Assembly (NCBI GenBank): GCA_902765885.1
Contig: CACXBN010000281.1
Span: 1 to 10,230, forward strand
Direction of reading: 5' to 3'
Length of the DNA: 10,230 nucleotides
Source: an uncultured Ruminococcus sp.
GTDB taxonomy: Bacteria; Bacillota; Clostridia; Oscillospirales; CAG-272
The notes below the pieces were generated by a model that was given only the letters and a program-made list of their open reading frames with translations, did no database searches and was not told where the DNA came from. The position numbers and the translations under genes are program-made. The number at the start of each line of letters is the position of its first letter. Within the stretch, counting starts at the first letter, position 1. Shown here in pieces: positions 1 through 6,041 of the stretch.

Positions 1-387
1 CGATTTGTCCAGATCGAAAAAGCTCTTTGTGTCTGATTCAATGTCTCCGACTTCAAAGTATTCTTTGTCTGTCGTGGCTCTGGGATTATTCCCGCCTGCT
101 CCGTTTATGAGTATGTCGCACGGCCCGAAATCTTTACGTACTTCTTCTGCTACTTTTTCGCATATTTCCTTGTCGAGCACATTGCAGCAGTATGCTTTTG
201 CCACTCCGCCCTCTTCATTGATCTCATCCGCAAATTTCCTTGCGCTGTCCTCCTGAAGGTCAAGAAGCGCTACTTTTGCGCCTGCTCTTGCGAGCACTTT
301 TGCAAACATGGAGCAAAGCACTCCGCCGGCTCCTGTTACTACCGCCACCTTGCCCGTAAGGTCGGTGTCGATCACATTTTTTCTCAT
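1..387 (-). CDS. Short-chain dehydrogenase/reductase, YjmF/D-mannonate-oxidoreductase-like (N-terminal part)
   Basis: Seen: 129 codons read leftward from an ATG at 387, with GGAGA 8 nt upstream, and run off the left edge. The N-terminal half of a Rossmann fold is clear. The glycine-rich loop TGAGGVLCS lies at residues 18-26, an acidic Asp43 ends beta-2 (LLDL, pointing to NAD rather than NADP), and the NGAGGN motif is at 95-100. Known: the GAGGVLCS form of the loop, without the usual last glycine, is typical of the YjmF-type SDRs annotated as D-mannonate/fructuronate oxidoreductases, which interconvert fructuronate and mannonate in hexuronate breakdown in the cytosol. Inference: this protein probably acts on a sugar acid or related polyol. 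The catalytic Ser-Tyr-Lys residues and the substrate loop lie outside the window, so the exact substrate is open. It has its own promoter and is not in an operon with the leftward genes to its right. Confidence 0.8.
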   Translation of the reverse strand, partial: MRKNVIDTDLTGKVAVVTGAGGVLCSMFAKVLARAGAKVALLDLQEDSARKFADEINEEGGVAKAYCCNVLDKEICEKVAEEVRKDFGPCDILINGAGGNNPRATTDKEYFEVGDIESDTKSFFDLDKS

Positions 388-426
388 TTCAACTGTCTCC
401 TTGTCTATATGTTTCTGACAGCAAAT

Positions 427-455
427 ATTGTAACATAACAGGTATGCATATTCAA
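427..455 (-). promoter_or_regulatory. Sigma-A-type promoter of the SDR gene
   Basis: On the minus strand a TTGAAT -35 (450-455) and TACAAT -10 (427-432) are separated by exactly 17 nt, about 40 nt before the SDR start codon. The spacer contains the 8-bp palindrome TATGCATA (443-450). A 12-bp perfect palindrome, ACGAATATTCGT, lies upstream at 479-490 and could be a regulator site. The promoter call rests on the matched hexamers and spacing. The operator role is a guess. Confidence 0.65.
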
Positions 456-500
456 TAGTTTTGCCCCGTGCAGGTGACACGAATATTCGTTGTTTAAAGG

Positions 501-527
501 AAAAACGGCATGGCTTTCGCCACACCG
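501..527 (-). terminator. Rho-independent terminator of the ymdB-deacetylase operon
   Basis: Read on the minus strand, a 9-bp stem (outer C-G pair, two G-T wobbles) closes a GAAA tetraloop at 515-518 and is followed directly by TTTTT (501-505). It lies 29 nt past the stop codon of the polysaccharide deacetylase and shields the downstream SDR promoter from read-through. Confidence 0.8.
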
Positions 528-555
528 ATAGGTCCCATATGTTCAGTATATATTA

Positions 556-1833
556 TTATTCATTTCCGGAGAACACCCATGAGTCAAGTTCTCTCAGATT
601 ACCGAATGAAAATCCCTCATCGATCAGGTATTCTATGATCCAGTCAAGCAGTCTCTCGGTCTCCGGAACCGCTTCGTGCATAAGCAGAATAAGAGGCACA
701 TCGGAATCAAGATACTGTTTTATTCCGGTATCAAGAGTTGATATCAGGGTTTCCTTAATGAAACTGTATGAATCCTCGTCATCGCCTGATGTGTAGAGAA
801 CTGCATCATTTGTGGCTACATTCCAGTCAAAAGTTCTGTAACCCCTGTCTTCCAGGACATAAAGGAAGTCATTCCTCTTTTCCTTATCAACATAAGGTCC
901 GATTGAACCTCCCGGGAAACGGAACATTTTTTCTCCTTCGCTCAGCTGTATTCCCGCTTTATCAATGGCGTTCTCCCACTCATCTATTTCGAGGCCGAAT
1001 GCCCATGCAGAGGCATACAGTGACTTGTATTCGTGAGAATATGAATGGCATGCTAAATTGTGGCCTCTTTCATATATTGCCCTGGCTGCATCAGGATAAT
1101 TATCTATGCCTTTACCAAGGGTAAAAAATGTGGCATTTATCCCGTAATTATCAAGAGTGTCCAGAATTTTTCCGGTGCCCTCAGCAGTAGGTCCGTCATC
1201 GAATGTAAGATATATTACCCTTTCGTCACCGGGTTCTGCTTTTTTCGCCTCTTTCACGTCACTGACAAACAGTATCACCTTTTCTCCCGGTACGAAATAA
1301 AGTGATTTTTCCGAACGCAATCCTGAATAGTGAGCCGCAAACACATCTCCTGCGGGAGACGTGTTTTTTCTGTATTCAAGATCATATTCTATGCCCTTCT
1401 CCTCAAGAATTTCGCTTATTATATCGACTGAATGATTATCCGGTATTTCAACTCTTATATATAGAGATGTGTCGACATTCTCATCATCCGGGTTTCCAAG
1501 ATATACGGCATACTCTCCCAGTGACTTTATAGTAGCTTCTCTCCTGGAATCGTTATATGCGCTTTCAAAAACTTCTGTTCTGAAATGCTGCCTGATCACC
1601 GGTGAAACTGTTGTGTCCGGAGAGGCCGGAGAAGCCGAAGGAAACTCGGCATCGGATGCCGGATCTGGATTCATGAATCCGATTATTTCACCGATTTCGT
1701 CTCTGAAAAGGCTGAAGTTTTCGGCTATCACGTCGCCCAAACTCTTCTCTCCTTCACCGCATGAAACAAGCAGAAGCGAAATGAGCAGAAAAAGCAGTAA
1801 TAATTGCAAATACTTTCTGATCGTTTTAACCAT
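556..1833 (-). CDS. Lipoprotein polysaccharide deacetylase (NodB/CE4 family)
   Basis: A 425-aa secreted carbohydrate esterase that removes N-acetyl groups from a cell-surface glycan. Seen: a lipoprotein signal (hydrophobic residues 9-23, lipobox LVSC, lipid-attached Cys25), a Ser/Pro/Ala/Asp-rich linker at about 57-80, an unassigned domain at about 88-195, then the NodB domain. All five CE4 motifs are present: TFDDGP (210-215, Asp212/Asp213), metal-binding HSYSH (263-267), RFPGG (305-309), DWN (336-338) and LMHEA (384-388, His386). Known: this motif set marks active metal-dependent deacetylases such as peptidoglycan GlcNAc deacetylases. Inference: peptidoglycan is the likeliest substrate and the protein works on the outer face of the membrane. 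The ATG at 1833 has AAGGA upstream inside the end of ymdB. The 8-nt overlap with ymdB implies translational coupling. The 88-195 region may bind or position the glycan. Confidence 0.9.
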   Translation of the reverse strand: MVKTIRKYLQLLLLFLLISLLLVSCGEGEKSLGDVIAENFSLFRDEIGEIIGFMNPDPASDAEFPSASPASPDTTVSPVIRQHFRTEVFESAYNDSRREATIKSLGEYAVYLGNPDDENVDTSLYIRVEIPDNHSVDIISEILEEKGIEYDLEYRKNTSPAGDVFAAHYSGLRSEKSLYFVPGEKVILFVSDVKEAKKAEPGDERVIYLTFDDGPTAEGTGKILDTLDNYGINATFFTLGKGIDNYPDAARAIYERGHNLACHSYSHEYKSLYASAWAFGLEIDEWENAIDKAGIQLSEGEKMFRFPGGSIGPYVDKEKRNDFLYVLEDRGYRTFDWNVATNDAVLYTSGDDEDSYSFIKETLISTLDTGIKQYLDSDVPLILLMHEAVPETERLLDWIIEYLIDEGFSFGNLRELDSWVFSGNE

Positions 1834-2623
1834 TTTGTTTATTGTTCCTTCTGATTCTCTTCACTCCGGTGCATTTTCCGCTTGATTCATCGATTTCGAA
1901 CAGAATTCCGTTTATATAGCAATTACCGTGAGCTTTCTCAAACCTTACGGGAATTTTAGTTGTGAACTTTTGGATTATATTTTCGGTCTTTACACCTATT
2001 ATGCCGTTTTCGGATCCGCACATTCCGACATCCGTTATGTATCCGGTACCTCCCGGAAAAACAGTTTCATCTGCTGTCTGAACATGTGTATGTGTACCGA
2101 AGACCGCCGAGAGCCGTCCGTCAAAATATCTGCCGATGAACAGCTTTTCGGAAGTTGCTTCCGCATGGACATCACATATCGACACACTGTATTTTCCCTG
2201 CATAGATGAGAGGATCTTTTCAATGGCTTTTTCCGGCGCCTCCACAGGTTCCATAAACACCCTTCCCACAACGTTCATGACAAGGACCGGATAGCCTTTC
2301 GCTTCTGTGAGAATGTATCCGATTCCCGGGGCTTCGTCAGGATAATTCGCCGGTCTGATCATGTATTCCGCATCATCAAGCATTCCATACACTTCCTGCC
2401 ATTTCCATGTATGGTTTCCGCCTGTTATGATGTCCACTCCGCAGTCATAAAGCCTTTTTGCCGATGTGGTAGAGATGCCGTTGACATCAGCGGAATTTTC
2501 TCCGTTTGCTATCACAAGATCAGCACCCAGTTCTTCTCTTAGTTTTCTTAATGTTCCTCCCGATTCAAGAAACGAAAGTCCGTCGGGTGAGACAACATCA
2601 CCGAGGCATAATATTTTTATCAT
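1826..2623 (-). CDS. ymdB: YmdB-family metallophosphoesterase (2',3'-cyclic-nucleotide phosphodiesterase)
   Basis: A 265-aa cytosolic calcineurin-like phosphoesterase, within one residue of the Bacillus YmdB length. Seen: every family motif is intact, namely GDV (Asp9), NGENSA (Glu42, Asn43), GGNHTW (Asn70, His71), DVHAEATSEK (His153), GTHTHVQTAD (His178, His180) and TDVGMCG (Asp198). By position these match the dinuclear-metal ligands and catalytic His of Bacillus YmdB. Known: YmdB hydrolyses 2',3'-cAMP/cGMP and affects motility and biofilm decisions in Bacillus. Inference: an active phosphodiesterase, possibly linking RNA-decay-derived cyclic nucleotides to surface behaviour. That fits the envelope enzyme encoded directly after it with an 8-nt overlap. 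The start is the ATG at 2623 with a GGGAA sequence about 8-9 nt upstream. No clear promoter is visible in the short space after the preceding terminator, so read-through or a weak promoter may drive the operon. Confidence 0.92.
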   Translation of the reverse strand: MIKILCLGDVVSPDGLSFLESGGTLRKLREELGADLVIANGENSADVNGISTTSAKRLYDCGVDIITGGNHTWKWQEVYGMLDDAEYMIRPANYPDEAPGIGYILTEAKGYPVLVMNVVGRVFMEPVEAPEKAIEKILSSMQGKYSVSICDVHAEATSEKLFIGRYFDGRLSAVFGTHTHVQTADETVFPGGTGYITDVGMCGSENGIIGVKTENIIQKFTTKIPVRFEKAHGNCYINGILFEIDESSGKCTGVKRIRRNNKQNG

Positions 2624-2658
2624 AATTTAATTCCCATTTTTAAATCATCAAATTATCG

Positions 2659-2688
2659 AAAAACCGTCCGCACAATAATGCAGACGGT
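2659..2688 (-). terminator. Rho-independent terminator of the minD-like/MGS-like operon
   Basis: On the minus strand, a 10-bp stem (2663-2672 with 2679-2688, one G-T wobble) with a 6-nt loop is followed by TTTTT (2659-2663). It lies 20 nt after the stop codon of the MGS-like gene. The plus strand also has TTTT just past the stem (2691-2694), so weak activity in the other direction is possible. Confidence 0.85.
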
Positions 2689-2707
2689 AATTTTATGTTG
2701 TTTCTGA

Positions 2708-3142
2708 TCAATACTGCATTCCGCGTCTGCGCTTATTGTAATTGGAGCGCGGATTTACAATTTCTCGCCAGTCGAGGTCGCCGCGGTCAAGCGCACAGAT
2801 AAGGACCTCAGCGGTAGCGATATTCGTGGCTATCGGTACATTGTGAACGTCACACATTCTCAGAAGATTGAGGTCTGCTTCGTCAAAATTATCCTGGCTC
2901 GTGCTTCTGAAATAAAGGAGCACATCAATCTCATTGTATGACAGTCTTGATGTTATCTGTTGGGTTCCTCCCTGCTTTCCGGGGAGCAGTCTCTCTATCT
3001 GGAGTCCGGTAGCTTCAGACACGTATTTCCCTGTAATATTTGTTGCGCAAATTTTGTGTTTTGACAAGATACCGCAATATGCGATACAGAATTGGGTCAT
3101 CAATTCTTTTTTGGTATCATCAGCAATGAGTGCAATATCCAT
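2708..3142 (-). CDS. Methylglyoxal-synthase-fold protein lacking key catalytic residues
   Basis: A 144-aa protein with the complete MGS domain. Seen: family landmarks IALIADD (residues 3-9), ATNITG (33-38), EATGLQIERLLPG (43-55), GGTQQI (58-63) and PIATNIATAEV (103-113). The spacing between landmarks equals that of E. coli MgsA. Compared with E. coli numbering, His19 is Asp8, Asp71 (proposed catalytic base) is Thr60, Asp91 is Ser80 and His98 is Asp87. Asp20 (Asp9), Gly66 (Gly55) and Asp101 (Asp90) are kept, as is a Lys (Lys12). Known: MgsA turns dihydroxyacetone phosphate into methylglyoxal and phosphate. Inference: with several active-site positions changed, that activity is unlikely. A phosphate-ligand sensor or regulatory role is possible. 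The C-terminus is basic (KRRRGMQY). The gene follows the MinD-like gene by 43 nt with no terminator between, and has AAAGGA before its ATG. A plain mgsA annotation would be misleading. Confidence 0.85.
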   Translation of the reverse strand: MDIALIADDTKKELMTQFCIAYCGILSKHKICATNITGKYVSEATGLQIERLLPGKQGGTQQITSRLSYNEIDVLLYFRSTSQDNFDEADLNLLRMCDVHNVPIATNIATAEVLICALDRGDLDWREIVNPRSNYNKRRRGMQY

Positions 3143-3185
3143 CCTAGCAATCCTTTCCAGATAATCTATATAAACTAAATTTTTA

Positions 3186-3995
3186 CTATAGTATTTTATG
3201 ACGCTTTCCGAAAAAAGACTTCATACCTTCGAAAAGTCTTACATCGTATCCGCTAATCCTCTTTGCTATATTGGAATAGGCAATGGTTGTGGGCGAATTA
3301 ACTTCGGGAAGTTTTCCCCTGTCCTGAATCCACTGCAGCTTTTTGTCGAAAGGAACGACTCCCACGCACGGCAGCGAACTAGCATCGATAATTTCTATTA
3401 TCCCCGCGCGCTTCTCTTTTTTTACTGCCTGCAGATCAAATGAACAGACAACAAGCCTGATTCTTTTTGCTCCCGCATCTTCCAGCTGAGCTGATGCATA
3501 ATCAGCGGCTCTCACTGATGTTTTTCCCTGTTCGGAAACCACGAGGGTCAGATCAAACAGATCGGCAAAATCGCAGGCATACTCCACTCCGCCGCCTGTA
3601 TCGCAGATAAACACATCATAGTCGGTTGATTCAAGTATGCTTTCTATTCCCTTTCTCATTGCCTCGTGCATCGTCAAACCAAGTTTTGATGAAACAAAGC
3701 GCAGTCTGTCAATGCTGCAGGCGGGAATAAGGCTGAGATTATCTATGTCGTCGGCAGGAGATACGGAAACAGCAACATCTTTAACGTCGTCTCCCTCAAT
3801 TACATCAGCGAAATCAGACACGGTGGTATCTTCTGCATCAAGCAGCATATCGAGGCTCCTGCTGGCAATGTCGGTATCAATCAGCAGAACTTTCTTGTAC
3901 TGTCTTGAAAATGCGACAGCAAGCCCTACGGCGGTGGTGCTTTTCCCGACTCCGCCTTTAGAAGAAGCAATAAGCAACTTGCTGTATGCAGGCAT
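3186..3995 (-). CDS. MinD-like ParA/MinD-family ATPase
   Basis: A 269-aa deviant-Walker P-loop ATPase. Seen: the deviant Walker A KGGVGKST at 13-20 (signature Lys13 and Lys18), the A' motif DTD (40-42), and a Walker B at VFICDTGGG (128-136, Asp132). In MinD the Walker B region usually reads DSPAG, so this one deviates. The MinD-like stretch SRSLDMLLD follows the A' motif. The C-terminus ends in RLFEGMKSFFGKRHKIL, resembling the amphipathic membrane-targeting helix of Bacillus MinD (IKSFFG). Known: MinD binds membranes when ATP-bound and positions division-site inhibitors. Inference: a membrane-associated, dimerising ATPase. No minC or minE is visible, so it may be a MinD paralogue rather than the division-site MinD. 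The start at 3995 is well supported by GGAGG 6 nt upstream and a strong promoter. It is the first gene of an operon with the MGS-like gene. Confidence 0.85.
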   Translation of the reverse strand: MPAYSKLLIASSKGGVGKSTTAVGLAVAFSRQYKKVLLIDTDIASRSLDMLLDAEDTTVSDFADVIEGDDVKDVAVSVSPADDIDNLSLIPACSIDRLRFVSSKLGLTMHEAMRKGIESILESTDYDVFICDTGGGVEYACDFADLFDLTLVVSEQGKTSVRAADYASAQLEDAGAKRIRLVVCSFDLQAVKKEKRAGIIEIIDASSLPCVGVVPFDKKLQWIQDRGKLPEVNSPTTIAYSNIAKRISGYDVRLFEGMKSFFGKRHKIL

Positions 3996-4001
3996 ATTAT
4001 A

Positions 4002-4006
4002 CCTCC
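4002..4006 (-). promoter_or_regulatory. Ribosome binding site of the MinD-like gene
   Basis: GGAGG on the minus strand, 6 nt before the ATG at 3995. It fixes the start of the MinD-like gene. Confidence 0.9.
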
Positions 4007-4052
4007 GGATCCGATATGGACAAACTATTTTGTGTTTCCTATTCGTTTTTAG

Positions 4053-4082
4053 ATTATATCATTTATTCCATGTCATTGTCAA
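4053..4082 (-). promoter_or_regulatory. Consensus sigma-A promoter of the MinD-like/MGS-like operon
   Basis: On the minus strand TTGACA (4077-4082) and TATAAT (4053-4058) are both perfect hexamers, separated by 18 nt, giving a leader of about 50 nt before the MinD-like ATG. No other leftward gene shares it. The strength suggests constitutive, sizeable expression. Confidence 0.88.
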
Positions 4083-4384
4083 CAAAGTTACACTCTTTTA
4101 ATAAAAGAAATATAGCAAAATAATCAAACGAGCAATGGTTCACTAAAAAATAGTTTTTCACAACTGTATTGTTCTATTTCTGCTGTGGCAATAAAGCAAA
4201 ACAAAAAATTCAGGCTAAAAAACAGGCTGGCAGAAGCAATTATTCTGTTGTGTTAATTTTTTATGAATTCATTTATTTATGGCCTGCTCGTTTTTCCGCA
4301 ATGTATGCCTGTAATGGACCACCTCTCTCAGATAAAATGAATACCGTCCCTCTGTTTATGTAAAATAAACAATAGTAAGTCCGT

Positions 4385-4412
4385 TTGAATTTGATATTTT
4401 TCCTATTATACC
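4385..4412 (+). promoter_or_regulatory. Candidate metY promoter
   Basis: TTGAAT (4385-4390) is followed after 16 nt by TATACC (4407-4412), a 4/6 match to the -10 consensus. The -10 overlaps the left arm of the palindrome at 4408-4430. A start near 4419 would give a metY leader of about 220 nt. The -10 is weak, so this is tentative. Confidence 0.4.
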
Positions 4413-4430
4413 TATTGATTTAGTAGGTAT
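4408..4430. promoter_or_regulatory. Palindromic candidate operator (ATACCTA...TAGGTAT) upstream of metY
   Basis: A 23-bp inverted repeat with perfect 7-bp arms, ATACCTA (4408-4414) and TAGGTAT (4424-4430), and partly symmetric TTGATTTAG between them. It overlaps the putative -10 of the metY promoter, the usual place for a repressor. Its shape (AT-rich dyad with CCTA/TAGG arms) is like sites bound by Rrf2-family regulators such as CymR/IscR, and CymR controls cysteine/methionine genes in Firmicutes. The regulator assignment is inference. Confidence 0.5.
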
Positions 4431-4490
4431 TAAGGAGTATTATTTCATCATCAAAAATGCTTGGATACATTTTCCGGGCCGGAGGTGCAT

Positions 4491-4547
4491 ATGATCAGTT
4501 CAAAATCAGTCAGGTCGGTCACTCACAGTGAACGAATGTATATATGA
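4491..4547 (+). CDS. Possible 18-codon leader peptide ORF upstream of metY
   Basis: ATG at 4491 with GGAGG at 4481-4485 (5 nt spacing) opens an 18-residue ORF, MISSKSVRSVTHSERMYI, ending in TGA at 4545-4547. Five of the 18 residues are serine and two are methionine. It lies inside the predicted metY leader, 93 nt before the metY start. It might be a regulatory leader peptide, but no terminator hairpin follows it, so classical attenuation is not supported. It may equally be chance. I recognise no family. Confidence 0.25.
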   Translation: MISSKSVRSVTHSERMYI

Positions 4548-4640
4548 ATATCATATCAGAGCGCATAACTCAGAATACTCTTCAAAAGATTGTCTTTCAC
4601 GAAAAATATACTATATATTATTATGAATGGAGATATAAAA

Positions 4641-5924
4641 ATGAATTCATACAAATTTGAAACTCTTCAGCTTCATGTCGGTCAGGAACAGCCGGATCCG
4701 GCAACAGACGCACGTGCAGTGCCGATATATCAGACAACTTCATATGTTTTTAAAAACAGTAAACATGCCGCTGACCGCTTCGGGCTGGCAGATGCCGGCA
4801 ATATATACGGAAGACTTACAAATTCCACACAGGAAGTTCTTGAGAAAAGAATAGCTGCTCTTGAAGGAGGAAGCGCCGCGCTTGCGCTTGCTTCAGGCGC
4901 CGCTGCTATAACATACACGATTGAAGCACTTGCAGCAAACGGCGGACATATCGTTGCGCAGAAAACGATCTACGGAGGTTCGTATAACCTGCTTGCGCAT
5001 ACTCTGCCTCAATATGGAATCCGCACAACATTTGTGGATGCACACAACCTGACCGAAATAGAAAATGCCATTGAAGAAAATACCAGAGCAATTTATCTGG
5101 AAACACTCGGGAACCCCAACAGCGATATTCCCGATATTGACGCGATTTCTTCAATCGCTCACAAATACGGTCTTCCCGTCGTTGTTGACAACACATTCGG
5201 AACTCCTTATCTGATCCGTCCTATAGAACACGGCGCAGATATAGTGGTTCATTCCGCCACGAAATTCCTGGGTGGACATGGCACTACACTCGGGGGAATA
5301 ATCGTCGAATCAGGAAAATTCAACTGGAAGGAAAGCGGAAAATATCCGAACATCGCAAGCCCGAATCCAAGTTATCACGGTATTTCATTTTACGACGCGG
5401 TAGGTCCTGCTGCTTTTGTGACATTCATTCGCGCCATTCTCCTCAGAGATACTGGCGCCTGCATAGCGCCCTTTTCAGCATTCCTGCTGCTGCAGGGAGT
5501 TGAGACACTTTCGCTGCGCATTGAAAGGCATGCGGAAAACACAAAGAAAGTTGTGGAATTCCTTTCGGGTCATCCACAGGTTGTAAAAGTCAACCATCCT
5601 TCACTTAAAGATCATCCGGACCATGAATTATATGAAAGGTATTTCCCGAACGGAGGAGCATCTATTTTCACATTCGAAATAAAGGGAGGCCAGGAAGAAG
5701 CCTGGAAATTCATAGACAGCCTGGAAATATTCTCTCTCCTTGCCAATGTGGCAGATGTTAAAAGCCTTGTCATTCATCCTGCGTCAACAACACATTCCCA
5801 GCTTTCAGATGAAGAACTCGCAGATCAGGGAATAAAGAAAAACACAATAAGGCTTTCAATAGGGACAGAACATATAGATGATATTATTTCCGATTTGGAA
5901 AAAGGATTCGCCGCAGCAAGGTAA
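4641..5924 (+). CDS. metY: O-acetylhomoserine sulfhydrylase (O-acetylhomoserine aminocarboxypropyltransferase)
   Basis: A 427-aa cytosolic PLP enzyme of the Cys/Met-metabolism family. It makes homocysteine from O-acetylhomoserine and sulfide for methionine synthesis, and often has side activity toward O-acetylserine. Seen: the phosphate-binding pair YGR (56-58) from the neighbouring subunit, DNTF with Asp183 contacting the PLP ring nitrogen, the SATKFLGG motif with Schiff-base Lys208, and the carboxylate-binding Arg in IRLSIG (Arg404). The long insert typical of MetY, about 225-255 (GKFNWKESGKYP and following), separates it from the shorter cystathionine gamma-synthases and lyases of about 380-400 aa. 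The start at 4641 is preferred over an in-frame ATG at 4590 because GGAG at 4629-4632 is 8 nt upstream and MNSYKFETLQLH matches family N-termini. It stands alone, with a long leader carrying a candidate operator. Confidence 0.95.
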   Translation: MNSYKFETLQLHVGQEQPDPATDARAVPIYQTTSYVFKNSKHAADRFGLADAGNIYGRLTNSTQEVLEKRIAALEGGSAALALASGAAAITYTIEALAANGGHIVAQKTIYGGSYNLLAHTLPQYGIRTTFVDAHNLTEIENAIEENTRAIYLETLGNPNSDIPDIDAISSIAHKYGLPVVVDNTFGTPYLIRPIEHGADIVVHSATKFLGGHGTTLGGIIVESGKFNWKESGKYPNIASPNPSYHGISFYDAVGPAAFVTFIRAILLRDTGACIAPFSAFLLLQGVETLSLRIERHAENTKKVVEFLSGHPQVVKVNHPSLKDHPDHELYERYFPNGGASIFTFEIKGGQEEAWKFIDSLEIFSLLANVADVKSLVIHPASTTHSQLSDEELADQGIKKNTIRLSIGTEHIDDIISDLEKGFAAAR

Positions 5925-5933
5925 ACACGAAAC

Positions 5934-5994
5934 ATCTCGCTTGCCGCAGTGCGAAGATATCCGATAATCATCTTTCTGCCGTGAGATAATTTTT
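5934..5994 (+). terminator. Possible weak terminator of metY
   Basis: An interrupted stem pairs ATCTC (5934-5938) with GAGAT (5983-5987), GCAG (5946-5949) with CTGC (5976-5979), and AAGAT (5954-5958) with ATCTT (5970-5974). It is followed by AATTTTT (5988-5994) just after the metY stop. The large internal loops make it weak. The strong hairpin at 6042-6084 could also serve as the metY terminator. Confidence 0.35.
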
Positions 5995-5996
5995 CC

Positions 5997-6025
5997 TTGA
6001 CACAAGTTCCCCGTAAGTTTACAAT
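5997..6025 (+). promoter_or_regulatory. Promoter of the triple-recombinase operon
   Basis: TTGACA (5997-6002) and TACAAT (6020-6025) are separated by exactly 17 nt, which predicts a start near 6032. The first recombinase ATG is about 80 nt downstream. The -10 runs into an 18-bp palindrome, and a terminator-like hairpin begins about 10 nt after the predicted start. Confidence 0.7.
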
Positions 6026-6041
6026 AAAATTCCAATTTTAT
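6024..6041. repeat. 18-bp inverted repeat over the recombinase transcription start
   Basis: ATAAAATT and AATTTTAT are perfect 8-bp arms around a central CC (6032-6033). The repeat overlaps the end of the -10 and the predicted start point, as expected for a repressor site. A two-base non-palindromic centre is also the form of a serine-recombinase crossover site, but the symmetry stops at these 18 bp, short of the roughly 40-50 bp of known att sites. Confidence 0.55.

Larger units (their letters stand above)
4083..4640. other. Long intergenic region between the divergent MinD-like and metY genes
   Basis: About 560 nt without a convincing gene. Roughly 4083-4380 is AT-rich and I see no promoter, RNA gene or repeat in it. 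The 64-codon ORF at 4169-4363 has no ribosome binding site and a low-complexity start. From 4385 onward lie a candidate metY promoter, a palindrome (4408-4430), an AAGGAG not followed by a nearby start (4432-4437), and an 18-codon ORF with a good Shine-Dalgarno (4491-4547). I could not recognise an S-box (SAM-I) riboswitch or a T-box: the conserved T-box GGGTGG...ACCGCG stretch and S-box core are absent. Confidence 0.6.

Noticed and set aside
1469..1885. 138-codon + strand ORF
   Set aside because: It lies antisense to the deacetylase and ymdB genes, whose full motif sets settle the coding strand.
3637..4101. 154-codon + strand ORF
   Set aside because: It is antisense to the MinD-like gene and its promoter and has a Ser/Leu-rich composition typical of a shadow frame.
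4209..4230. Two CAGGCT copies separated by an A-run
   Set aside because: Too short and isolated to be a meaningful repeat. No CRISPR-like regular spacing was seen anywhere in the window.
4169..4363. 64-codon + strand ORF in the gap before metY
   Set aside because: No ribosome binding site, AT-driven low-complexity N-terminus, no recognisable motif, and no promoter before it.
4590..4640. Upstream in-frame ATG extending metY by 17 residues
   Set aside because: No RBS precedes it, and the ATG at 4641 with GGAG 8 nt upstream gives the usual family N-terminus.
4385..4640. SAM (S-box) riboswitch or T-box upstream of metY
   Set aside because: I looked for the conserved core sequences and a terminator just before the gene and found neither.
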